This document shows, in pieces, positions 57,296-64,000 of a stretch of DNA of 64,000 nucleotides. The notes beneath the pieces were generated by a model. The model was not told where the DNA came from and did no database searches. It worked only from the letters and a program-made list of their open reading frames with translations. Source of the DNA: Candidatus Rhodoferax bjergmarkensis (lineage in GTDB: Bacteria; Pseudomonadota; Gammaproteobacteria; Burkholderiales; Burkholderiaceae_C); contig JADJFX010000020.1 in NCBI GenBank assembly GCA_016708345.1, positions 14,101 to 78,100 of the forward strand, given 5' to 3'. A program made the position numbers and the translations under genes. The stretch's first letter is position 1, and every line of letters starts with the position of its first letter.

Positions 57296-59443
57296 TTATC
57301 GCTCCTGGACCAGCACCCGCCGTCGCATCCCTTGCACCGCCTTGATCTTCCTGGCCAACTCCTGCGTCGAATAAATCGAAGTGGTGTCGATGCTGGCGTG
57401 ACCGGCGAGTTCACTGACCACCTCGATCGGCACCCCATCGACCAGTGCTTGCCGGACAAAGGTGTGGCGCATCCAATGGGTGCTGGCTTTCATGAATCGA
57501 TCAGGATCGAGTCCGCTGTCCCTAGCCGTTTTGGCCGCCTGCGCAAAAAAGCGTTTGAGCACCGCATAGATGCCCGCTGCTGACAAGGCAGTTCCAAGGG
57601 TGTTGGATGTTGCGCTTGCCACCACCGCACCTGCTGGCACACCATTGACTTCTTCTAGCGCCCTGCCCCACTGCGGCACTGAGGGGTGCAAGGTTCGAAT
57701 CAAGGGTAGGCTGTCAGCATCCGTACAGTTTTTGTCCTCTTGCAAGAACTCTCCCGCGTGCAACGCCAGAAGATGCACCACGTCCGGGTTCAGCGGCACC
57801 TCGCGCGTCTTGTTGCGCTTGCCGGTCACGGTGAGCACCCAAGTCTGGGGCAAATCTGGCAGCGACTCCTGGCGCAATTGACCATAACGTGCCTTGGCCA
57901 GTTCATCCAGGCGGATGCCGGAGGTCACCAGCAATTCCAGAATGCATTTGAGTCGCAGTCTTTCCGGTCCCACCCCCACTTGGTCTAGGCATTGCAGCAC
58001 ATGCGCCCATTCGGCTTCCGTGAAGGAGCGCCGGATGTCCATCCTGGAGGGCGGCAGGTCAAAGCTTTTCATGAGCGAGCGCATGGGGTTGGCCACCAGG
58101 TAGCCCGCGTCCACCAGACCGCCAAACAGGGTTTGCAAAATCACCAGGGCCTGCTTTTGTGATGCTGCACTGGGTTGGCGCCGAAAGGCGCGCCACAACA
58201 CGTCGGTACGTGCCACCGGCATGGATTGCATCCAACTGGCGGGCACGGCTTGCAAAAATGCGCGGTACCGCTGGCAGTCTGGCGCAGTGACCGAGGACAA
58301 GGGTTTTTTGAGTTCCTGCGCGCACCACAGCATGAAGCGCTCGACTTCCTTGCGGTAGGAGCGCTGGGTGGCGGGTTTTTCTTGATAGCGGCCCAGCCAG
58401 GCATTGACGGCCTGGAGGTCGTTGTCAGCGCCCAGGGTGTTGGCCATGTGACTGCGAAAGGCGCCGCTGTTTCCCGCCAGCTGATCTGAGCTTTGCATTT
58501 GCTGCAAGCCAAATTGAACGCGGGTGCCCTGACCAAACTGGCTCAATCCAGACTCAGGTATGCTGGTCAGCAGGCTCAATCTACCCAGTGCCTCTGGCCC
58601 AAGAGGTTTCCCTGCTGTTATCTGTTGCCGCAAGGTCCGGCGCGACTTGGGCTCGTTCACGCTGTCGCTGATCAAAAGGTTCAGATGCTCGTACTGCATC
58701 CGCAGCCACGCCACCACCTGACTGGCGCGTTGCACGCCAAAGCCAGCCACACGCGCATGCCAGCGGTAGCCGTACAGGTTGATGAAGTTCACCAGGTCAC
58801 CAAGGGTGAGCACGCCCACATTGCGCAAGCACTTGGCGGTGGAACGGGCGAACCAGGATTCGAGCCGGTCCCTAGCCGCCGGGGTGACAGCCAACAGGGT
58901 GGCTAGGTGATTGAGCGCCCTCACCCGCTCGGCCACCGGGTCTTTGAAGCCAACGGCCGCATCGATGGCGTCCGCATTGTCCAGCCCAAAGGCAGCCTTG
59001 TATTCTGCGATCAGCTCGGCCTCGGACCAAGCGTCCGGGTCCATGCCCTCTGATTCGACCCACTCTTGCAAAGTCGGCAACTTGACTGCCGAAGGACCGG
59101 GCGCGTCGCTTCGGAGCAGGTCAAGCAAATGGGTGATCTTGGCGTCGATTGCCAGCGTGGCGTCCAGATGGCGCCCGGCTTCGATGATGTTCTTGAGAAG
59201 CGCGTCACGCCGGTTCTGGATGTAGCGCAGATCGGTGGTTGTTTCGCTCCAGGCAAGGTAGCGCATAAACGCTTCGCGCAGGTCCACGCCATACAGGCTG
59301 GCACGCACAAAGGCAAAGTGGTGCACGCCCAAGGATCGAGGGTCACGCACCACTTGCGCTGTGGCACCCGGGGGGCGGCCTCGGCGCTTGGGCGCTGGGC
59401 TGGGAAACATCGGCTCTGCCCTGTCAACTAGATTCAAACTCAT
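57296..59443 (-). CDS. Large tyrosine recombinase/integrase (full length)
   Basis: 715 residues. The N-terminal about 350 residues are specific to this family, starting with a Pro/Arg-rich AT-hook-like PKRRGRPPGATAQV. A core-binding-like part follows (YRKEVERFMLWCAQELKKPL). The catalytic domain has box I Arg in LLVTSGIRLDELAKARYGQL, the Lys region VTGKRNKTREVP, box II HWMRHTFVRQALV and the tyrosine in TTSIYSTQE. All catalytic residues are present. C-terminal fragments of relatives lie at 6650 and 46312, so these recombinases have shaped this region repeatedly. Confidence 0.88.
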   Translation of the reverse strand: MSLNLVDRAEPMFPSPAPKRRGRPPGATAQVVRDPRSLGVHHFAFVRASLYGVDLREAFMRYLAWSETTTDLRYIQNRRDALLKNIIEAGRHLDATLAIDAKITHLLDLLRSDAPGPSAVKLPTLQEWVESEGMDPDAWSEAELIAEYKAAFGLDNADAIDAAVGFKDPVAERVRALNHLATLLAVTPAARDRLESWFARSTAKCLRNVGVLTLGDLVNFINLYGYRWHARVAGFGVQRASQVVAWLRMQYEHLNLLISDSVNEPKSRRTLRQQITAGKPLGPEALGRLSLLTSIPESGLSQFGQGTRVQFGLQQMQSSDQLAGNSGAFRSHMANTLGADNDLQAVNAWLGRYQEKPATQRSYRKEVERFMLWCAQELKKPLSSVTAPDCQRYRAFLQAVPASWMQSMPVARTDVLWRAFRRQPSAASQKQALVILQTLFGGLVDAGYLVANPMRSLMKSFDLPPSRMDIRRSFTEAEWAHVLQCLDQVGVGPERLRLKCILELLVTSGIRLDELAKARYGQLRQESLPDLPQTWVLTVTGKRNKTREVPLNPDVVHLLALHAGEFLQEDKNCTDADSLPLIRTLHPSVPQWGRALEEVNGVPAGAVVASATSNTLGTALSAAGIYAVLKRFFAQAAKTARDSGLDPDRFMKASTHWMRHTFVRQALVDGVPIEVVSELAGHASIDTTSIYSTQELARKIKAVQGMRRRVLVQER

Positions 59444-59643
59444 GGCGACTCTTTAGTGCTTGGCACCCTTGTGGTGGAGTTTGGGAGCCTGGGCATGGGT
59501 GTGCAACTCTCCCTTCTTTTGGGCGCTGCGCGCCTGCAGCAATCCCCACGCCCACTCTCTGGGTCCCGGCCATTTCACACAGCGTTTTTGCCAACTTAAT
59601 TTGAGGCTCCAATGTGTCGATGCAAATGGCATACCCATGCCTC

Positions 59644-60309
59644 TCATAGCGACAACAAAAAAGCCGCTGCGGATTGAGCCGCCTTCTCATACGAAGGGCA
59701 ATAGTCCAAAGTATCAATAGCTTCGAATTGGGCCTTTAACACCGCCTTGCGTTGGTCGACTTGCTTCAGAAATTCATCACGGTGTCGTATCAAAAAGGAA
59801 CTTGCCGTTGCAAGCGCCAAAGGCTCGCGCTCTATGACCAGTGCCAAATCGAATAAGTCACGTGCCGTTGCTCGATCCCCGCGGTGCCACAGTTTCTTGG
59901 CGACGATCTCAGCCGAAGTCTCTACCTTGATCCGGCGCCCGAGTAACTCCCACAATTCAAAGGGATTGCTTGTCAAGTTGGGAGATGCCACAAAATCGAT
60001 CTCGCCTTCTGGCCGAAGCAGTTTGATGTACCCAGGCCCTTCAACATATTTGTCTGAAACAGCTTCAGCCACATCGCTCAGGCGCGGGGACACGTACCCC
60101 AGGTACTGGGGATCGGGCACAAAGATATCGATGTCCTTGCTCATGCGATGCCGGTGGCGAAGCATCAAGACCGTGCCGCCCCCGAACGTCCAGAAAGGAT
60201 TTTGGATGCCATGGGCTGCTATCTCATCGATCAACGAATAGGCATGTTGCAACAGTCCCTGCCAAACACCAACTGGCAGTGAATCTGGCGTCTTTAAATG
60301 GATTGCCAT
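59644..60309 (-). CDS. Nucleotidyltransferase toxin of the AbiEii/AbiGii type
   Basis: 221 residues from ATG 60309 (TAATG overlap with the XRE gene). The nucleotidyltransferase motif is FWTFGGGTVLMLRHRHRMSKDIDIFV (read in parts; G-G then D-x-D) with a third acidic residue in EIDFVAS. AbiEii-like toxins modify tRNA or other targets with nucleotides. The XRE protein encoded upstream is the likely antitoxin. C-terminal LRSL/LLSL helix as in COG2253-like members. Confidence 0.75.
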   Translation of the reverse strand: MAIHLKTPDSLPVGVWQGLLQHAYSLIDEIAAHGIQNPFWTFGGGTVLMLRHRHRMSKDIDIFVPDPQYLGYVSPRLSDVAEAVSDKYVEGPGYIKLLRPEGEIDFVASPNLTSNPFELWELLGRRIKVETSAEIVAKKLWHRGDRATARDLFDLALVIEREPLALATASSFLIRHRDEFLKQVDQRKAVLKAQFEAIDTLDYCPSYEKAAQSAAAFLLSL

Positions 60310-60791
60310 TACGCCCACACGCCTCGCGGTGAATGCAAGTCTTTTGCCCAATGGAACAAATGCTTCCACAGAAGCTTGGGCGGCTTGCTGCTACTCAATG
60401 CAACCTCTTCCACGGCTGCAACGATCAGGGACAGGGGCACCTCATCAAGCAAGGTGGCAATGTGGGGGGTCATCCGCTCTGGTATTGCACCGTCTACCAT
60501 TGCAGCAGCCAAGGCGTCTGGATCGAGCAATGTCTTGTAACTGACACTGGCGCTCTGACTGACCGACTGCAGTGCGTGCTTGTGGCCCTTGCGAGTGCCG
60601 GCATCCAGGTTGATTCCGACCAAATCCAACAGTGCAATCAACTTGGCCGCCCCCAGGTCCACCAGAGATCCGGTTTCGAGTTGATTGATGGTGGCGCGCG
60701 ACAAGCCGCTCATCGATGCAAGCCGGGCTTGGGAGAGCCCTAAAGCAAGACGGCGCGCCTGCACAAGTTGACCAATTTCTGCGAGATTCAT
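60309..60791 (-). CDS. XRE antitoxin partner of the nucleotidyltransferase
   Basis: 160 residues. HTH: LVQARRLALGLSQARLASMS, then GLSRATINQLETG (about residues 9-42). The C-terminal part (DPDALAAAMVDGAIPERMTP, LLDEVPLSLIVAAVEEVAL) is the regulatory or toxin-binding domain usual in XRE proteins paired with AbiEii-like nucleotidyltransferases. Its stop overlaps the toxin start (TAATG). Confidence 0.78.
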   Translation of the reverse strand: MNLAEIGQLVQARRLALGLSQARLASMSGLSRATINQLETGSLVDLGAAKLIALLDLVGINLDAGTRKGHKHALQSVSQSASVSYKTLLDPDALAAAMVDGAIPERMTPHIATLLDEVPLSLIVAAVEEVALSSSKPPKLLWKHLFHWAKDLHSPRGVWA

Positions 60792-60894
60792 AGATCCTAT
60801 TGGGCCACATTGTTATTAATTATGTCAAACATGCTTTACATAAATTGAAACAGGCATTTCTTATAGCAAGCACCCGCGGCAAATCCTTGACACC

Positions 60895-61224
60895 TCAAAC
60901 TGAGGTGCTGCTGAGCAATTCGTTCAACGCCTGAGCAATCAGTTCGCCCTGACTGGCCAGCGAGCCAACGCACGAGCCCAACTGCTCTACTGCCACCGAT
61001 CCCATGTCCAGCGGGTGCAAAACCAGCTCCAGGCCTTGAACGGTCACCACCGGGTTCAGGCGCGACCCCACCGTAGGGGAGTTCGCCGGCAGCGCGCTGC
61101 GCCGCACCAGGGGCACCACTACTTGGCCCCGGTAGGAGTCGTATTTGCCACTTTGCACCAGCACCACAAAGGGCATGGTGTCGCGCTGCAAGCCTTGGTT
61201 GTGATGAACGTCAAACTGCGCCAT
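60895..61224 (-). CDS. ccdB: CcdB toxin
   Basis: 109 residues with the CcdB pattern: AQFDVHHNQG, MPFVVLVQSGKYDSYRGQVV, VPLVRRSALPANSPTVGSRL, NPVVTVQGLELVLHPLDMGS. It poisons DNA gyrase. The C-terminal end differs from F-plasmid CcdB, so gyrase killing is expected but not certain. It starts 14 bp after ccdA. Confidence 0.88.
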   Translation of the reverse strand: MAQFDVHHNQGLQRDTMPFVVLVQSGKYDSYRGQVVVPLVRRSALPANSPTVGSRLNPVVTVQGLELVLHPLDMGSVAVEQLGSCVGSLASQGELIAQALNELLSSTSV

Positions 61225-61238
61225 GGTGCTGACTGCCT

Positions 61239-61487
61239 CTACAGGGTCTGGTGTTCATCAGCAAAAGAGCCAATGCGATCATGCAGTGCATTCCAGTCCT
61301 GGCAGCAGCGCTGGGCGGCTTGTTCGCGCAAGGCCTGGGCATGCTCCTGACGCGCAACGTATTCCGTGAGCAAGGACTCCAGAGTGGCCGACAGGTTGTC
61401 GGTGTAGCGCCGGGCCCGTTCCACCAGCACCTCGTTCAAGGTCAGGTTGACGGGGCGTTTTCGGGTGGATGAGTGAGGAGCAAGCAT
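61239..61487 (-). CDS. ccdA: CcdA antitoxin
   Basis: 82 residues from ATG 61487. The N-terminal ribbon-helix-helix is RKRPVNLTLNEVLVERARRY, then TDNLSATLESLLTEYVARQE; the C-terminal toxin-binding arm ends CCQDWNALHDRIGSFADEH. It binds CcdB and represses the operon. A longer upstream frame to 61610 lacks a good start. Confidence 0.88.
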   Translation of the reverse strand: MLAPHSSTRKRPVNLTLNEVLVERARRYTDNLSATLESLLTEYVARQEHAQALREQAAQRCCQDWNALHDRIGSFADEHQTL

Positions 61488-61634
61488 GGATTCTTTCGCT
61501 AGATGAATGGCGCATAAAAGCCATTCGTTGATACAGGGTCGCTTTGATGAAAAACCTAGGGACGTTTTTGTGTAAAAACCAGGTACAGGTTTGTGTGAAT
61601 CTTCGGCCACCTGTTAATTCAACTGGACTGACTA

Positions 61635-61844
61635 CTAGCCTTTGCGTGCAAACAAGGCGTCACCCAACTGCCGCTCCAGCTCCTGAACCTTGGCCTCAAG
61701 CCGCTGCACCTGCTTATCCAGGTCATCTTCCGTGGACGCCAATTCCTCTTGCAAATAGGTTATCTGTCCCCGCAAGCGCTGGTTTTCCTGCCGCTGCTCA
61801 AACAGCTGCTCTGTTAGTTTTTCGAGTTCGTCCACGTTACGCAT
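61635..61844 (-). CDS. Small coiled-coil protein
   Basis: 69 residues, almost entirely a heptad-like coiled coil (LEKLTEQLFEQRQENQRLRG, LQEELASTEDDLDKQVQRLE). No domain beyond that. It might be a partner of a neighbouring toxin system or an accessory DNA-binding oligomer; unknown. The start at 61844 has no strong ribosome site. Confidence 0.45.
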   Translation of the reverse strand: MRNVDELEKLTEQLFEQRQENQRLRGQITYLQEELASTEDDLDKQVQRLEAKVQELERQLGDALFARKG

Positions 61845-62047
61845 CCACTACTTGAAGGGGGCCACGTAGGCCGGTTTGCAAACAAAAATTGTGCTCACTC
61901 TAGCTGGGGCCGGGAGCTTGGCTGTGGCACCGGCCTATGCCTGCAGAGCCAAGCTCTCCCAATAGGGCGCGGAACTCGGACAGGTGTGGGACGAACATGG
62001 TCGGGGCTTTCATATCAGTTTCAACGAAGTAACTCCCGTGACTGGCG

Positions 62048-62509
62048 TTAAGCAGGTGTCGGCCCTGCACGCTGCAATCGAGGTCTGCCGCCATTTTGGC
62101 CATTCGCCCGCGCCGCCTGGGCTTTGACTTGGCTGCTTTTACTGCCGTTTCGCGCTGCGATTAAGGTGGCCGCCATGTCCATCAGCGCCCCACTGGCCGA
62201 CACCAGGCCTGCTATGGACACGTGCATATCGCGCGCCTCAAGTGACAAGGCACTGCCTCCAAAACACAACTTCAGCGCAGTCAACTCTGTCGGCGTGAGC
62301 GTGGCCAATTCCGGATAGTTCTTGATTGGCAACGAGACGGCGCTTTGATCCGCAAAACCAATCAAAAGAGATTCCAAAATGGCAACATATCGCACTGAAG
62401 TCGCATGCACGCATCCTCTTGCACGCTTACGGCCGCGTTCAATAGCTTGCTCCAAAACTTCTTGCGTCACCACTTCATCAAAGGGGTTTGGGGCCTTTAT
62501 CGTCGTCAT
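62048..62509 (-). CDS. DUF2442-type protein, predicted antitoxin
   Basis: 153 residues. SLPIKNYPELATLTPTELTA, then LKLCFGGSALSLEARDMHVS and ASGALMDMAATLIAARNG match DUF2442 proteins of Burkholderiales. It overlaps the DUF4160 gene by 4 bp, a pairing widely seen in plasmids and treated as toxin-antitoxin-like. The C-terminal tail is basic and low in complexity. Confidence 0.75.
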   Translation of the reverse strand: MTTIKAPNPFDEVVTQEVLEQAIERGRKRARGCVHATSVRYVAILESLLIGFADQSAVSLPIKNYPELATLTPTELTALKLCFGGSALSLEARDMHVSIAGLVSASGALMDMAATLIAARNGSKSSQVKAQAARANGQNGGRPRLQRAGPTPA

Positions 62510-62934
62510 AGCTCAATCTCCACGGGAGGGCTGACGCCCTTCAATTGCAAAATGGTCCGATAGCGCTGTGCATCAAAGACCGCGGTTTGGATAAGCCGTG
62601 CCCCTGCACGTTTTTCCTGTCCAGACACCACCTCTTGCGCCACGTTATCCCATGCTTGGTTCACCAGACACACAGCTTGCATGCTTTGCCACCAACACTG
62701 GCGAGCACGGCGCAGATGTTCTGGTGTCTTGATGGCTAGCCGCAAACTCTCCAACACAACAGCCTTGGGTTGACTCTGAACCGGTACCACATCCCATAAG
62801 CGAACGCCGTTATGCCAAAAGCTGAATTCAAAACGAGCCTCCCACTCAGGCGGTCCGACATGCACATGGGGCGGACAGTGTTCATTGCGGGTGAGCACCG
62901 CAACCAGCAAGCCATGATGTGTGAATACCTTCAT
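62506..62934 (-). CDS. DUF4160-type protein
   Basis: 142 residues. The start KVFTHHGLLVAVLTRNEHCP, then PHVHVGPPEWEARFEFSF, is the DUF4160 signature with its conserved H-x-P-H-V-H. The remainder is a helical tail. Likely toxin-side partner of the DUF2442 protein; biochemical activity unknown. Confidence 0.75.
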   Translation of the reverse strand: MKVFTHHGLLVAVLTRNEHCPPHVHVGPPEWEARFEFSFWHNGVRLWDVVPVQSQPKAVVLESLRLAIKTPEHLRRARQCWWQSMQAVCLVNQAWDNVAQEVVSGQEKRAGARLIQTAVFDAQRYRTILQLKGVSPPVEIEL

Positions 62935-63058
62935 TAAATCCCAACTGTTGGGTTATTTTAGGTGACGATCCGTTTGAATTCAATCCGCTGAAACAAATCA
63001 TGTTTAACGAAGCGTTTGCGAGCTGGCCATTGAGAGATGAGCATGTTTGATTCTGAAA

Positions 63059-63089
63059 ATTTGTATGCGCATTATATGCGCATACAAAT
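63059..63089. promoter_or_regulatory. Long palindrome, 14-bp arms
   Basis: ATTTGTATGCGCAT-tat-ATGCGCATACAAAT, perfect. It lies in the 285-bp gap between the DUF4160 gene and a TnsB-like pseudogene. A strong protein-binding site, or a transposon-end-proximal site. Confidence 0.6.
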
Positions 63090-63219
63090 GATTCGTTCAT
63101 TTTCATGAATGTGTTCCCGACCAGCTATTGGTAAGCCCTTGATTTCCTTGAAATCCTGCAATAACTGTCTATAAATTATGAAAAATAATTTTCACGATAA
63201 CGTTCGTCATATAGTATTT

Positions 63220-64000
63220 TTCATGAAAACGTTTCCGAGCTGGACGAAATTGTCGCGGTCAAAGACATTCTGATCGGCAGAATCCTGCGTGGCATCACCG
63301 ACAGGGAAGACTTTTCCCTCGCCAGCTGGCCAGAACCAGACATCGGCGCTCGCACCGAAAGCACTGGATCTGTTTTAAGGCGCAAGGAGGCGGTACTAAT
63401 GTACCTGCAGGGCTCAGATGGTGCCGCCATTTCCGCGGCAACCGGCGTCCATCCCAGGTTTGTGAACCGAACGATCCGAGAACGATGCATGCACCCTCAT
63501 CCAGATGGCCGTGTTTACGGTTGGAGGGGCCTAATTCCTGGCTACACATTGCAAAGTACCATCGAAAGTCCAAGATCGGCGTGGATGCAAAGGGCGGTGG
63601 CGTTGCGGGCGCACTGTCCAACCTGCTCCTTCAAGAACCTGACTTTGCGCAACGGCTCGATAAGCAAATCATTAAGACTTGCCCGGATCTCAAATTGGGA
63701 CAGATCCGGCGACCACGGCACGCGCTTTGGGCATGGTTTCTAGCGAACTGCGTGCCCTTGGATATGAAGTCCGCAATGAATGGCCGTTCACGATGAAGAC
63801 CATGGGCTACCCAAGTCTTTGCAGGTACGCCAACACTGTGCTGAGCGCCAACCCGCTAAAGCCGCCCGCATTGTCGGTGGCCCTCAGTTGGAAAGAAAGA
63901 TGATTTCCGGTGACGGCATCAACAGACCCGTCCATAACCCACTCGAGCGCGTCGAGATGGATGCCCACAAACTCGACGGCCGCTTTGTCGTCATGATTCC
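63220..64000 (+). pseudogene. TnsB/Mu-type transposase, frameshifted and cut by the window end
   Basis: Frame 1 reads VSELDEIVAVKDILIGRILR, an HTH-like LMYLQGSDGAAISAATGVHP and VYGWRGLIPGY. Frame 2 continues with KIGVDAKGGGVAGALSNLLL and FAQRLDKQIIKTCPDLKLGQ. Frame 3 continues with GYPSLCRYAN, and downstream ERVEMDAHKLDGRFVVMI carries the first catalytic Asp of the DDE core. At least two frameshifts are needed. The layout fits the large transposases of Tn7- or Mu-like elements. Confidence 0.6.

Noticed and set aside
1..64000. CRISPR arrays, retrons or diversity-generating repeats
   Set aside because: No regularly spaced repeats and no reverse transcriptase motif (YADD) were seen.

Overview
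The window looks like an accessory region (large plasmid, integrative element or genomic island) of a betaproteobacterium, probably Burkholderiales of the Comamonadaceae type. That placement is an inference from protein flavour (NrtR-type NAD genes, VanW/glycosyltransferase pair, HNH/tRNA array, MFS and IS types), not from a marker gene. At least six toxin-antitoxin type loci, remnants of about ten mobile elements and three related copies of one large tyrosine recombinase all point to mobile DNA.

Layout. 1-2.1 kb: end of an XRE regulator, a degraded peptidyl-tRNA hydrolase (PTH2), an Xre/MbcA-type antitoxin and small unknown genes. 2.5-4.8 kb: large DDE transposase. 5-9.4 kb: MFS exporter, GDSL lipase, and a VanW gene in frame with a glycosyltransferase but separated from it by an amber codon. 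9.8-22.3 kb: an NAD+ module made of a TerY-P type triad (kinase, PP2C, vWA), nicotinamidase, the regulator NrtR, a very large deaminase-SLOG-Nudix fusion, and pncB-nadE-nadM. Two similar palindromes with a TGCA-N3-TGCA core lie in its two divergent promoter regions and are candidate NrtR operators. 22.4-27.1 kb: methyltransferase, IS91-type element, two recombinase tails joined head to head, HigBA and PrlF-YhaV. 28.1-33.8 kb: a second cofactor block with PnuC, a frameshifted NadR, a TetR regulator, CoaE and a CoaD-HD fusion.

34.1-46.0 kb is the most striking part. It holds an RNA-repair/translation kit: RtcB ligase, a small basic protein, a MoxR ATPase and an HExxH-vWA partner in one operon; an XRE regulator; an array of 24 tRNA genes or pseudogenes covering 18 amino acids plus an initiator tRNA (no Ala or Val); a second copy of the small basic protein; an HNH nuclease; and an extra EF-G. 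The rtcB operon, the tRNA array and the EF-G gene are each preceded by a short leader reading frame followed by a Rho-independent terminator, suggesting that each unit is controlled by attenuation.

46.3-54 kb: a recombinase remnant split by a 175-bp MITE-like element and fused to a broken partial copy of nadE, then a SPFH/secreted-protein pair divergent from a response regulator/histidine kinase pair. 54-64 kb: transposase debris, an AbiEi-like winged-helix protein, the full-length 715-residue tyrosine recombinase, an XRE/AbiEii pair, CcdAB, a DUF4160/DUF2442 pair and a frameshifted TnsB-like transposase.

Taken together the cargo supplies or backs up what hosts or rival elements attack: NAD+, CoA, tRNAs, RNA ends and an elongation factor. 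That reading is an inference. No database search was possible, so family calls rest on motifs recognised by eye.
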